64,000 nt of DNA from Saccharothrix violaceirubra. GTDB taxonomy: Bacteria > Actinomycetota > Actinomycetes > Mycobacteriales > Pseudonocardiaceae. The stretch covers positions 5,022,001-5,086,000 of the forward strand of contig NZ_JACHJS010000001.1 in the NCBI RefSeq assembly GCF_014203755.1. Direction: 5' to 3'. Made by a program: the position numbers and the translations under genes. The notes beneath the pieces are model-generated. The model saw only the letters and a program-made list of their open reading frames with translations. It was not told the origin of the DNA and did no database searches. This document shows, piece after piece, positions 26,643-35,597 of the stretch (its first letter is position 1; every line of letters begins with the position of its first letter).

Positions 26643-27256
26643 GCACACCCGATTTCGCCGCACCCGCGTCGGCCGACCGTGTCGACCACGTCGCCGAAGC
26701 CGCCCGGGGCAACGGTCTGACGGTCGACGTGGTCGACACGGTCGCCGACGCGCGCCGGCTGCTGAACGACACCCTGCCCACCGACAAGACGATCTTCACG
26801 GCGGCGAGCGAGACCTTACGCCTGTCCGGGATCGCCGAGGACGTCGACGAGTCCGGCCGGTTCCGGTCGGTGCGCGCCGCGTTGCGCGAACGCAACGCCG
26901 ACCGCGACCCCGAGCAGGTCCGGCTGGAGGCCGTGACGCCCGACGTGGTCCTGGGCAGCGTCCACGCGGTCACCGAACAGGGCCACCTCGTGATCGCCTC
27001 GGCCACCGGCAGCCAGCTCGCGCCCTACGCGTACGGGGCGGCGTCGGTCGTGTGGGTGGTCGGCGCGCAGAAGGTGGTGCCGGACCTGGAGACCGCGCTG
27101 CACCGCGTGCGCACGTACACGCTCGCCAAGGAGAACGAGCGCTGCCTGGCCGTCTACGGACAGCCGAGCGTGCTGTCGAAGATCCTGATCGTGGAACGCG
27201 AACTGTTCCCCGGCCGCGCCCGGCTCGTGCTGGTGCGCGAAGCCATCGGGTTCTGA
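26639..27256 (+). CDS. LUD-domain (LutC/YkgG-like) protein
   Basis: 205 residues of the LUD superfamily: TIFTAASETLRLSGI and the conserved TGSQLAPYAYG and VVGAQKVVPDLETAL blocks. LutC is part of a lactate-oxidising complex together with LutA and LutB, which are absent here; many single LUD proteins exist without assigned function. GTG start overlaps the P450 stop, so the two are likely co-translated. Function in this context unknown. Confidence 0.85.
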   Translation: MSTPDFAAPASADRVDHVAEAARGNGLTVDVVDTVADARRLLNDTLPTDKTIFTAASETLRLSGIAEDVDESGRFRSVRAALRERNADRDPEQVRLEAVTPDVVLGSVHAVTEQGHLVIASATGSQLAPYAYGAASVVWVVGAQKVVPDLETALHRVRTYTLAKENERCLAVYGQPSVLSKILIVERELFPGRARLVLVREAIGF

Positions 27257-27284
27257 GGCTGCCGGGTTCCGAGGCGCCGGACGG

Positions 27285-27305
27285 GCCGGTGCTCACCGCA
27301 CCGGC
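27285..27305. terminator. Small hairpin between convergent genes
   Basis: GCCGGTG and CACCGGC pair perfectly around a 7-nt loop. It covers the last codons of the leftward reductase gene and lies 28 nt after the LUD stop. It could end transcription arriving from the left. The short stem makes this weak. Confidence 0.3.
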
Positions 27306-28228
27306 TCGTCCCAGTCCACCTCGGGGCCGACCGGGACCAGGCCGGACGGGTTGATCCACGGGTGCGTCAGGAAGTAGTGCCGTTTGGTCTGCCCGAAATC
27401 CGTGGTGGACCGGAATTCCGGTCGGCGGTACAGGTCGCGGGCGTAGCGCCACAGGTTCGGGTGGTCGACCAGGCGCCGCAGGTTCGCCTTGAAGTGCGTG
27501 ACGTAGACGGAGTCGAACCTGGCCAGCGTCACCCAGAGGCGGATGTCCGACAGGGTGATCCGGTCGCCGAAGAGGTAGCGGTGGGCGCCGAGCCGTTCCT
27601 CCACCACGGCCAACGCCTCGAACAGCGCGCGCACCTCCTTCTCGTGCGCTTCCTGCGTCGGCGCGAAACCACACCGGTAAGGTCCATTGTGGACTCGTTC
27701 GTACAGGAAGTCGTTCAGCTCGTCGATGTCCGCGCGCAGGTTCTCCGGGTACAGGTCGATCTCGTTCTTCGCCACGCCGTCGAACGCGGTGGCCAGGTCG
27801 ACGTCGAGCGTGCGGAAGTCGTTGGTCGCGATGCGACCCTCGTGCCGGTCCCACAGCACGGGCGCGGACCAGTGCCCGTCGAACTCCGGGTCCGTGGCCT
27901 TGTAGGCGTCGCTGAGCAACGCGAACCCGTTGACCTCGTCGAGGCCGTGTCCCGGTCCTTCGCGGAACGCCCAACCGCGACCGTCCCGCATGGGGTCGAG
28001 CATGGTGACCGTGACGGCGTCCTCCAGGCCCTTGAGCGCGCGCACGATCAGCGAGCGCTGGCAGAACGGGCACGGCGTGGCGGCGTACAGGTGGTAGCGA
28101 CCGGGTTCGACCCGGTCGGCGGCGATCCGGTGGGGGAACGCCGGTCCGGGCCGGGCGGTCGCGCCCGGCTTGGGCTTGGGTGCGTACGGCCCGTGGGTCT
28201 CGAAGTCGACCGGGCTCGCGGCGGTCAT
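27293..28228 (-). CDS. Glutathionyl-hydroquinone-reductase-like (Xi-class GST) protein
   Basis: 311 residues with the thioredoxin-fold redox site ATPCPFCQRS (about 53-62), the CPxC-type catalytic Cys of the YqjG/ECM4 family, and the C-terminal helical domain (LFGDRITLSDIRLW). Known members reduce glutathionyl-hydroquinones; actinobacteria generally use mycothiol, so the natural thiol partner may differ. The ATG at 28228 overlaps the stop of the ABC ATPase gene (ATGA), tying it to the importer operon. Confidence 0.9.
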   Translation of the reverse strand: MTAASPVDFETHGPYAPKPKPGATARPGPAFPHRIAADRVEPGRYHLYAATPCPFCQRSLIVRALKGLEDAVTVTMLDPMRDGRGWAFREGPGHGLDEVNGFALLSDAYKATDPEFDGHWSAPVLWDRHEGRIATNDFRTLDVDLATAFDGVAKNEIDLYPENLRADIDELNDFLYERVHNGPYRCGFAPTQEAHEKEVRALFEALAVVEERLGAHRYLFGDRITLSDIRLWVTLARFDSVYVTHFKANLRRLVDHPNLWRYARDLYRRPEFRSTTDFGQTKRHYFLTHPWINPSGLVPVGPEVDWDEPVR

Positions 28229-29775
28229 GGTCCTGCCTCCAACAGTGTTCGGGTGTAGGGATGTGCGGGTTCGACCAGGACGCGGTCGGCCGGGCCGAGT
28301 TCGACCACGCGTCCGGAACGCAGCACCGCGACCCGGTCGGCGACCTGCCGCACGGCGGCCAGGTCGTGGGAGATGAAGACGACGGCCAACCCCGAAGCCT
28401 GCTGGAGGTCGGCCAGCAGGCGCAACACCTGCGCCTGCACGGAGACGTCGAGCGCGGACGCGGGCTCGTCGCACACCACCAGGTCCGGGTCGGGCGCGAG
28501 GGCGCGGGCGATCGCCACGCGTTGGCACTGGCCGCCGGACAACTCGGCCGGTCGCCGCCGCAGCAGCGCGGGCGGCAACGCGACGCGGTCGGCCAGCTCC
28601 GCCACGCTCCGGTCGCGGATGCCGAAGGCGCGCAACGGTTCCGCGATCAGCTCCGCGGCCGTGTAGCGGGGATCGAGGCTGCTGAACGGGTCCTGGAAGA
28701 CGAGCTGGATCCGGCGTCGGAACTCACGACTACGCAGTCCCGCCAGGTCCCGACCCGCGAACCGGATGCGTCCCGACGTGGGATCGTCGAGCCGGAGCAG
28801 CAGCCGGGCGAGCGTGGACTTGCCCGCGCCGGACTCGCCCACCAACGCCACCGTCTCGCCTTTGCGCACGGTGAAGGACACGTCCTCCACAGCGGTCGTC
28901 GGCCGGCCGGACCGCGCGGCGGCGTAGACCTTGGTGAGGGACTCGACCTCCAGCAGGACCTCGTCGGTCGCGGTCGACGGGCGCAGCCGCGCCGGGTTCA
29001 GCGCGGGCGCGTCGGCGGCCAGGGCTTTCGTGACCGGGTGCGCGGGCACGTCGAGCAGCGTCGGCGGCCCCTGCTCGACCACCGTGCCGCCGGACAGCAC
29101 CACCAGGTGCCCGGCCCGGCGGGCGGCGACGGCCAGGTCGTGCGTGATCAGCACGAGCGCGGTGCCCGACCGCTCGGTCAGCGCGGCGAGGTGGTCGAGC
29201 ACGAGCGCGCGCACGGTCGGGTCCAGCGAACTGGTCGGCTCGTCGGCCACGATCAACTCCGGGCCGCACGCCAACGCCATCGCGATCAGCACGCGTTGCC
29301 GCATCCCGCCGGACAGCTCGTGGGGGTACTGCCGGGCACGGGCCTCGGCGTCGGGCAGGCCGGCCGCGGTGAGCAGCGCGGTCGCCAGCACTCGCGCCTC
29401 GCGTCGCCCGGCCAGGTCGTGCACCAGCAACGCCTCGGCCACCTGCGCACCGACCGGCACGACCGGGTTGAGCGCGGCCGTGGGGTCCTGCGGCACCAGC
29501 GACACGACGCGTCCACGCAACGCCCGCAACCGCTTCTCGGACAGCCCGACCAGCGACCGGCCACCGAGTTCCACCGTGCCCGACACCCTGGCCGACGGCG
29601 GCAACAGGCCGGTGATCGCCCGCGCGATCGTCGTCTTGCCCGACCCGGACTCGCCGACGAGGGCGACGGCGGTGCCGCGTTCGACGACGAACCCCGCACC
29701 GGTCACCGCGTCGACCACGCCCGTCCTGCCGACGTAGGACACGCACAGGTCGCGCACTTCGAGCACCGGGGTCAT
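28225..29775 (-). CDS. Oligopeptide/dipeptide ABC importer, two ATPase domains in one chain
   Basis: 516 residues with two complete ABC units. First: Walker A GESGSGKTT, signature LSGGMRQ, Walker B LIVADEP. Second (from about 275): Walker A GESGAGKST, signature LSGGQCQ, LVVCDEP. Both end with the peptide-importer type C-terminal helix (HPVTKAL, HPYTRTLL). In many systems these are separate DppD and DppF subunits; here they are fused and could work as a single dimer-like unit. Start ATG 29775 overlaps the permease stop. Confidence 0.93.
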   Translation of the reverse strand: MTPVLEVRDLCVSYVGRTGVVDAVTGAGFVVERGTAVALVGESGSGKTTIARAITGLLPPSARVSGTVELGGRSLVGLSEKRLRALRGRVVSLVPQDPTAALNPVVPVGAQVAEALLVHDLAGRREARVLATALLTAAGLPDAEARARQYPHELSGGMRQRVLIAMALACGPELIVADEPTSSLDPTVRALVLDHLAALTERSGTALVLITHDLAVAARRAGHLVVLSGGTVVEQGPPTLLDVPAHPVTKALAADAPALNPARLRPSTATDEVLLEVESLTKVYAAARSGRPTTAVEDVSFTVRKGETVALVGESGAGKSTLARLLLRLDDPTSGRIRFAGRDLAGLRSREFRRRIQLVFQDPFSSLDPRYTAAELIAEPLRAFGIRDRSVAELADRVALPPALLRRRPAELSGGQCQRVAIARALAPDPDLVVCDEPASALDVSVQAQVLRLLADLQQASGLAVVFISHDLAAVRQVADRVAVLRSGRVVELGPADRVLVEPAHPYTRTLLEAGP

Positions 29776-30557
29776 CGCCGCGTCACCGCCCGGTGCACCG
29801 CGGTCACGGCCGACACCACGGCCACCACGACCGCGCCGGGGAACGCCGTCAGCCACCACGCCGTGCCCACGTAGTCCCGTCCGGACGCGGCCAACGACCC
29901 CCAGTCCGCGTCCGGCGGGTGCGGGCCGAAACCCAGGAAGCTCAACGACGACGCGGCCAGCAACGCCACGCCCAGGCTCATCAACGCCAGCACCAGCACC
30001 GGACCGGCCGCGTTCGGCACGATGTGCCGCAGGAGCACCGCGACCGGGCGCACACCGCTCACCGTGGCGGCGGCCACGAACGGCCGGGTGCGCACGTGCA
30101 GCACCTGCGCCCGCACCACCCGGCAGTAGGGCGCCACGCCCGCGACGGCGACCGCGACGGCCACGTTCACCGGCGACGAGCCGAGCACGCCGATCACGGT
30201 GAGCGAGAGCAGCAGGGCGGGGAACGCCAGCAGCACGTCGACGGCCCGCATCAGCAGCGCGTCCAGCCACCCCCCGAGCATGCCCGACACCACGCCCACC
30301 AGCGACCCGATCAGCAGCGAGGCCACGCACGCCGACCCGGCGACCAGGACCGTGCGCCGGGTGCCGTGCACGACGCGGGCGAACAGGTCACGGCCCAGTT
30401 GGTCGGTGCCGAAGAGGTGGTCGGCGCCGGGTGGGCGCAGGGCGCCGAACGGGTCGACGGCGTCCGGCCGGGCCGCGGCCACCAGGTCGGGGACGGCGGC
30501 GCACACCACCGTCGCCGCCAGGACGAGCAGCGCGAGCACGACACCGGGACGGCGCAC
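29772..30557 (-). CDS. ABC importer permease, DppC type
   Basis: 261 residues with an N-terminal membrane helix and about five more. It carries the DppC-like FGTDQLGRDLFARVVHG block and the EAA-loop region around AATVSGVRPVAVLLRHIVPN. It pairs with the DppB-type permease to form the membrane channel for a peptide, nickel or similar ligand. GTG start at 30557, 4 nt after the upstream gene. Confidence 0.92.
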   Translation of the reverse strand: MRRPGVVLALLVLAATVVCAAVPDLVAAARPDAVDPFGALRPPGADHLFGTDQLGRDLFARVVHGTRRTVLVAGSACVASLLIGSLVGVVSGMLGGWLDALLMRAVDVLLAFPALLLSLTVIGVLGSSPVNVAVAVAVAGVAPYCRVVRAQVLHVRTRPFVAAATVSGVRPVAVLLRHIVPNAAGPVLVLALMSLGVALLAASSLSFLGFGPHPPDADWGSLAASGRDYVGTAWWLTAFPGAVVVAVVSAVTAVHRAVTRR

Positions 30558-30561
30558 GTCC

Positions 30562-31488
30562 TCACCCCCTGATCCGGTCCGCGGTCACCCGCGGGTCCAC
30601 CAGCACGTAACAGACGTCGACCAGCAGGTTCACCACCACGTAGAGCAGGCCGAGCAGGGCCACGACGCCTTGCAGCACGGGCAGGTCGTGGGTGGTCACG
30701 GCGGTGAGCGTCACGCGTCCGAGCCCGGGGCGGGCGAACACCGTCTCGGCGACCACGGCCGCCGCGAGCAGGTTCCCGACCGTCGTACCGACCAGGGTGA
30801 TCGTCGGGATGGACGCGTTGCGCAGGGCGTGCCGCAGCAGCACCCGCCACCGTCCCGCGCCCTTGGCCCGTGCGGTCAGCACGAACGCCTCGGCGTCGAC
30901 CGCGGCCAGCCCCGCGCCCAGGACCTGGGCGAACACGCCGATCGCGGGCAGCGCGACGGTGATCGCCGGCAACACCAGCGCGGCGAACCCGTGATCGCCC
31001 GACGCCGGGAACAGCGGCAGCCGGAACGAGAACACCTCGATCAGGACCAATGCGACCCAGTAGCCGGGCGTCGACATCGCCACGACCGGCACGCCCTCGC
31101 ACACCGCGCGCAGCCACCGCAGGCGCGTCGCCCGGCCGAGCAGGGCGATGCCCACGCCGAAGACCAGTGCGAGGACCAATGCCGCGACCGCCAGCTCGAC
31201 GCTCGCGGGCGCGACGGCGGCGATCACGTCCCCGACCGGTTCGCCGGTCCGCACGGACCGGCCGAAGTCGCCGTGCGCCGCGTCGGCCAGGAAGTCCAGG
31301 TACTGCTCCACCACGGGCCGGTCCAGGCCGAGCTGGTGCCGCAACGCCTGTTCCTGCTCGGGCGTGGGCGGCGGACCGGCCGCCAGCATCGTCTCGACCG
31401 GGTCGCCGGGCACCAGCCGCATCGCCAGGAACGCGAGCGTGAGCACGGCGAGGAGCACCGGGATCGCCGCGGCGAGCCGGCGGATCAC
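30562..31488 (-). CDS. ABC importer permease, DppB type
   Basis: 308 residues if started at GTG 31488 (VIRRLAAAIPVLLAVLTLAF). Typical DppB features: MRLVPGDPVE, LGLDRPVVEQYLDFL, GDFGRSVRTGEPV and the EAA loop near ARAKGAGRWRVLLRHALRN. Six predicted helices. It lies 32 nt after the binding-protein gene; no better start is seen. Confidence 0.92.
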   Translation of the reverse strand: MIRRLAAAIPVLLAVLTLAFLAMRLVPGDPVETMLAAGPPPTPEQEQALRHQLGLDRPVVEQYLDFLADAAHGDFGRSVRTGEPVGDVIAAVAPASVELAVAALVLALVFGVGIALLGRATRLRWLRAVCEGVPVVAMSTPGYWVALVLIEVFSFRLPLFPASGDHGFAALVLPAITVALPAIGVFAQVLGAGLAAVDAEAFVLTARAKGAGRWRVLLRHALRNASIPTITLVGTTVGNLLAAAVVAETVFARPGLGRVTLTAVTTHDLPVLQGVVALLGLLYVVVNLLVDVCYVLVDPRVTADRIRG

Positions 31489-31520
31489 GAACCCGCCGGC
31501 CCGCCGCGCGGTCGGTCCGC

Positions 31521-33122
31521 TCAGCGCGACACCCAGGCCTGGTGGAACGCGGGCAGGCCCTGCGGGTCGAACCCGAGGTCGTGCACGGCCTTGCCGGTGC
31601 CCAACAGGTACGTCGGGTCGTACACCGGCACGGACGTGGCCAGCTCGACGATCGACCGCTGCACCTTGCCGTAGTTGGTGCTGCGCACGCCCTGGTCGAC
31701 GGTCGACGCGGCGGCCGACAGCAGGCCGGGCACCTCGGGCGCCACGACGGCCGGCGCACCGACGCGGGGCGCGGTCAGCACCGTGCGCAGCACGTCGCCG
31801 TCCGCGCGGACGAAGCTGATGTCGCCGACCTGCCACTCGCCGCGCGCGCCCTTGGCGACCACTTCGCCGGCGGGCAGCGGCGTGAGCTTCACGTCCACGC
31901 CCACGGCCTTGAGCTGCTGCTGGACCGCCTGGGCGAGCAGGTCGCGCTGTTCGCGGGCGGGCGAGACGTACGCCCACTCGACGGCCAGCGGATTGCCGTC
32001 CTTGGCCCGGACGCCGTCGGCCTGCCGGGTCCACCCCGCCTCGTCCAGCAGCCGGTTCGCACCGGCCTGGTCGAACTGCGCAGTGCCCAGCACCTCGGCA
32101 TAGCCGGGCGTGGCGTTGGTCAGCACGCTCTTCGCACGCGGGTACTTGCCCTGGTAGAGCGCGTTGACCAGTTGGTCGGTATCGACGGCCTTGGCGATCG
32201 CCTGCCGCACCTTGACATCGGTGAACGGTGCGCGGTTGCCGTTGAGGTTGATCGAGTACGCGATGCCCGGCTGGGCCTTGGCCGCGACCTCGACCCCGGC
32301 GGCCTTCAGCGCGTCGACGTCCTTGGGCGGGACGTTGGCGACGGCGTCGACCTGGCCGGTGCGCACGCTGCCGGTGCGCACGCCGTTCTCCGGGACGACC
32401 TTGATCGTCACCTGGTCGAGGTAGGCGGCGCCGCGGTTCTTCGCGGTTTCCGGACCCCACCCGTAGTTCTCGCGCTTGGTGAGCGTGATGTCCTGCTGCG
32501 CGGCGCGCTCGCCGACCGTGAACGGCCCACTGCCGACCGGCTTGCGGCACAGGGCCTCGGGTCCGGCGGCGAACGCGGCGGGCGACTGGATGCCCAGGAA
32601 CGCGGTGCTCGCGGCCTGCGGGAACGACGCGTTGGGCGCCGAGAACTTGACGGTGACCGTGCGCGGGTCGTCGACGGTCGTGCCCGCGTACCCGGCCAGC
32701 AGACCGGCGGCGAGCAGCGATTTCGTGGCCGGGTCGACGATCCGGTCGAAGTTGGCCTTGACGGCGGCGGCGTCGAGCGGGGTGCCGTCGCTGAACGTGA
32801 CCCCGGACAGCAGGGTGAACGTGAAGGCGGTGGCGTCGGGGTTCGCGGTCCACTTCTCCGCGAGCCACGGTCTGATCTCCAGGCTGGTCGGGTCCTGGGC
32901 GGTCAGCGAGTCGACCACGCCGCGGGTGACGAGCTGGGAGGCGGCCAGCGGCGACTGGTGCGGGTCCAGGCAGCCGGGGTCGGCGTCGGTGGCGAAGGTG
33001 AGCGTGCCGCCGGTTTTCGGCGGCTGGTCCTTCGACTCGGTCTCGGGCGCGGGCGTCGCCGCGCACCCGGCCGCGAGCAGGGCGGTCGTCGTGACGAGAA
33101 CGGCGGCTCGTAATCGGGTCAT
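31521..33122 (-). CDS. Extracellular solute-binding lipoprotein (SBP_bac_5)
   Basis: 533 residues. Lipoprotein signal with lipobox LLAAGC (Cys20), then an Ala/Pro/Glu linker. Family 5 blocks: GGTLTFATDADPGCLDPH, PWLAEKWTAN, TFTLLSGVTFSDGTPLDA. Binds the ligand (peptide, nickel or other small molecule) for the importer encoded downstream. It is the first gene of the five-gene operon ending with the GST-like enzyme. ATG at 33122 follows a GGGGGAG site. Confidence 0.94.
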   Translation of the reverse strand: MTRLRAAVLVTTTALLAAGCAATPAPETESKDQPPKTGGTLTFATDADPGCLDPHQSPLAASQLVTRGVVDSLTAQDPTSLEIRPWLAEKWTANPDATAFTFTLLSGVTFSDGTPLDAAAVKANFDRIVDPATKSLLAAGLLAGYAGTTVDDPRTVTVKFSAPNASFPQAASTAFLGIQSPAAFAAGPEALCRKPVGSGPFTVGERAAQQDITLTKRENYGWGPETAKNRGAAYLDQVTIKVVPENGVRTGSVRTGQVDAVANVPPKDVDALKAAGVEVAAKAQPGIAYSINLNGNRAPFTDVKVRQAIAKAVDTDQLVNALYQGKYPRAKSVLTNATPGYAEVLGTAQFDQAGANRLLDEAGWTRQADGVRAKDGNPLAVEWAYVSPAREQRDLLAQAVQQQLKAVGVDVKLTPLPAGEVVAKGARGEWQVGDISFVRADGDVLRTVLTAPRVGAPAVVAPEVPGLLSAAASTVDQGVRSTNYGKVQRSIVELATSVPVYDPTYLLGTGKAVHDLGFDPQGLPAFHQAWVSR

Positions 33123-33135
33123 CCACTCCCCCGTT

Positions 33136-33168
33136 CGGGTTTGCCGTGCGCAGAGTGCGGCAAGCCCG
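33136..33168 (-). promoter_or_regulatory. Leader hairpin before the binding-protein gene
   Basis: On the coding strand CGGGCTTGCCG and CGGCAAACCCG form an 11-bp stem with one G-T pair and an 11-nt loop. It lies 14 nt upstream of the ATG and just outside the ribosome site. It could be a regulatory leader structure. The remainder of the 229-nt gap up to 33351 shows nothing else clear. Confidence 0.35.
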
Positions 33169-33351
33169 GCTCCTGAGGAGGGCTCACCGGCGGGCCCACC
33201 TTAGCGGCGTGGGGCAAGCGTGCCGCTCCAGGTCGGTCGGCGGCGGGTCATCGGGGCGGGCCCACCCCGGCACCACGGGCGCAGCAGGCCGCACGCACGC
33301 ATTCATCGCCCATCACCGCGATGACTCTCCGAACACACGAGCCGTGTCGGG

Positions 33352-34011
33352 TCAGCGGACGAGCCTGCTGGTGTACCCGGCGGTGACCAGGCGCTCGAAG
33401 GCTTCGTGGACCTCGGCGGGGACCTCCTGGGAGATGGCGTATCCGGCGTCGGCGAACACGGTGACGCGTTGGGTGTCCCCCACGAGCATGCTGATCACGA
33501 AGTCCACGTCGCCGATCCCGGCCGCGTACTCGTCGATCGGCGGCCGGTGGGAGGTACAGGTGATCTCGAGTTCAGGCCAGAGCTTGCGGCACGTGGCGTA
33601 GGACCGGCGTTCCTGGTACGGCCGCGACACGATGACGGCTGATCGGACTTCGATAGCGTTGTCCCGCAGAACTTCCCGGCTGAGCGTGAAGTTCTCGGCG
33701 GTGTTGGTGGCCTTGGTCTCGATCAGGATCGCGTCGTCGGGGACTCCGTTGTCCAACGCGCGTTCGCGATAGTGCACGGCTTCGCCACGGGGAAACCGCT
33801 TGATCGTGGTCGGGGCGTTGGCTCCGGTGAAGAGCAGACGGGGCGCGGTCCCGTGGTGGTACAGCTCGACGGCCCGCACGGCTACGCCGATGTCGTGGCT
33901 GCCCAGGGCGATGACGATGTCGGCGGGGTGCACCTGGTGTTTCATGTCGTGGTAGTCCCACAGGGTCAGCACGTCGGCGCGGTGCTCGGCGGGGATCGCG
34001 CTGGAAGGCAT
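33352..34011 (-). CDS. YdcF/ElyC-like DUF218 protein
   Basis: 219 residues. DUF218 hallmarks: ADIVIALGS near the N-terminus, LLFTGANAP, the acidic ATNTAENFTLS block and VIVSRPYQERRS. Cytoplasmic (no signal or membrane helix). Members are linked to envelope or nucleotide-like substrates, but the reaction is unsettled. It follows the remains of a GntR-type regulator gene, a pairing common in actinobacteria. Base composition drops from here to about 34500. Confidence 0.85.
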   Translation of the reverse strand: MPSSAIPAEHRADVLTLWDYHDMKHQVHPADIVIALGSHDIGVAVRAVELYHHGTAPRLLFTGANAPTTIKRFPRGEAVHYRERALDNGVPDDAILIETKATNTAENFTLSREVLRDNAIEVRSAVIVSRPYQERRSYATCRKLWPELEITCTSHRPPIDEYAAGIGDVDFVISMLVGDTQRVTVFADAGYAISQEVPAEVHEAFERLVTAGYTSRLVR

Positions 34012-34021
34012 CGGCCCTGTC

Positions 34022-34473
34022 CTACTGGTCGGGAAGCTGGAAGCTGTACGTCCACTCGAAGCGGCTCGCCGCGTGGAAACCCCGGGCGAACTCGATGGGC
34101 ACGTCGTTCTTCGTGAAGGTGTGCCTTGTGAGGATCATGACCGGTTCGCCTGACGGCAGGTCCAGGATGTCGACCTCTTCCGGCGTCGGCATGCGGGAGC
34201 TGATCGTCTCGGTCATGTGGTCGGGCTCCAACCCTTGCAGGTCGTCTGTTCGACCAGCAAGGCAAGCAAGATGCGAGCGGAAACCGGTTCCAATACTGGA
34301 AGTTCACTCGGTAGGTGCACCACGACGCCACCCCTGTCCGCATCGGTCGGACGTGGCCGTCGTGCTCGTTGCCAGTAGGTGCCCCGATCCTGGTCTACCT
34401 GCCTACCGTGCAGGTCAGCGCCTACGCCGGTGTGCCCGACAGGCCCTACCGAGCGACGACCGGTAGACCTCAC
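34022..34473 (-). pseudogene. Decayed GntR-family regulator, UTRA domain remnant
   Basis: The segment 34022-34231 encodes a clear end of a UTRA ligand-binding domain (SGEPVMILTRHTF, PIEFARGFHAASRFEW, YSF). There is no GntR DNA-binding domain in front of it. Weak continuations lie in other frames up to about 34473, consistent with frameshifts and loss of the 5' part. It could still give a 69-residue peptide from ATG 34231, but a regulator function is unlikely. Sits 10 nt upstream of the DUF218 gene it probably once controlled. Confidence 0.6.
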
Positions 34474-34766
34474 GATCGGCTCCGGATGGTGAAAAACTCC
34501 CGTCGGTAGCCGTTGCGGTTACGTCCGTTGATCTTGACCTGGACCGGCCGCACGCCAAGCGGAGCGAGCACGCCCGCCAACGCCTCACCCGTCCAACCCG
34601 CATAGCGGCCGTCATGCTCCGCAAGGCGTGACAACAGGTCTTCGGTCCACAGTCGATCATCGGAGCCGAACACCGCCAACACATCACGGACAGCGCCTTC
34701 GTCGACCGCGTTCCCCGCACGGTTCACGGTCGCGGCCAGGGTGTCCGCGTCGATCCTCGGCAGACC
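34470..34766 (-). pseudogene. C-terminal fragment of a DUF3631-type mobile-element protein
   Basis: The last ~98 codons of a leftward frame match the C-terminal pattern of DUF3631 proteins of actinomycete integrative elements as I know them: DRLWTEDLLSRLAEHD, GWTGEALAGVLAPLGVRP, GYRREFF. The upstream part of the frame runs into the oppositely oriented Fic-like gene and shows no domain, so most of the gene is missing. Marks the edge of a deleted mobile element. Confidence 0.5.
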
Positions 34767-34859
34767 GTGCGCGGCACGCCGTTCGCCGTTGAGCCGTGCG
34801 CGTGCACCCGACACCGGACGGATCTTGTTGACTTCACCACACGGTGGCCGCGCACCGTG

Positions 34860-35597
34860 ATGATCCGCGAGGCCCGCGATTCCGCACGACTGGACGGCCT
34901 GCCCGTCGCCTTGGTCGAACTCCTGCACCAGGCCCTCTACCGGGCGCACCCGACGCACGTCGATCCCGACCTCAGCCCGTATCTCTACGGCGTTGAAGGC
35001 CCCGCGTCGCCGACCCCGGCACCGGAGCCGGGCATGCCCACGACCCTGGTCCTCACCCACGTCCGGCGCCTGCTGAATCCGCAGGCCACACCGGCGGCCC
35101 GCCACGCCCAACGGCTGGGCCTGGTCGAGGACGCCGTCCACGACGGCCTGCTCACCCGCCCCGTCCTCCCGATCATCGGCTGGCCGGCCGACCACGCCGA
35201 GAACGTCCGACAAGTGACGGACGCCGCCACGACGAAAGCCGGCACGGACGGGTTCGTGCGGTTCCTGGCGGAAGGGATCATCGCCGCCTGCCACCACGAG
35301 ATCGCCCTGGTCGACGCCCTTCCCGGCCTGTACGGCCGCCTCGCCGGGAGGCTTCCCCACAACCCCGGCAGGTTCCAACGCCGCGTGCTGGCCGACCTGG
35401 TGGCACACCCCGTCACCAGCGGCCCGGACCTGGTGCACCGCCACAACACGACCTCACGCACCGCCGTCAACACGATCACGGCGTTCCGCGACGCCGGAAT
35501 CCTCCTTCCCCACGGCACCACCCAATACGGCCGAACCGTCTACTGCCCGGCCGCACTCGAACTCGTCCACCACCACGACACGACGGGACGACCATGA
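34860..35597 (+). CDS. Fic-like protein lacking the HxFx(D/E)GN motif
   Basis: 245 residues from ATG 34860. The second half follows the C-terminal pattern of Fic proteins: GLLTRPVLPIIGW, FVRFLAEGIIAA, then a winged-helix-like tail (LADLVAHPVTSGPDLVHR, FRDAGIL). At the expected place there is no HPFxDGNGR catalytic loop, so AMP transfer is not expected. The N-terminus (EARDSARLDGL) resembles the EAxxSSxIEG start of Fic proteins. Probably a catalytically dead relative acting as DNA-binding or regulatory protein, or a shortened gene. Its stop overlaps the next ATG. Confidence 0.5.
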   Translation: MIREARDSARLDGLPVALVELLHQALYRAHPTHVDPDLSPYLYGVEGPASPTPAPEPGMPTTLVLTHVRRLLNPQATPAARHAQRLGLVEDAVHDGLLTRPVLPIIGWPADHAENVRQVTDAATTKAGTDGFVRFLAEGIIAACHHEIALVDALPGLYGRLAGRLPHNPGRFQRRVLADLVAHPVTSGPDLVHRHNTTSRTAVNTITAFRDAGILLPHGTTQYGRTVYCPAALELVHHHDTTGRP

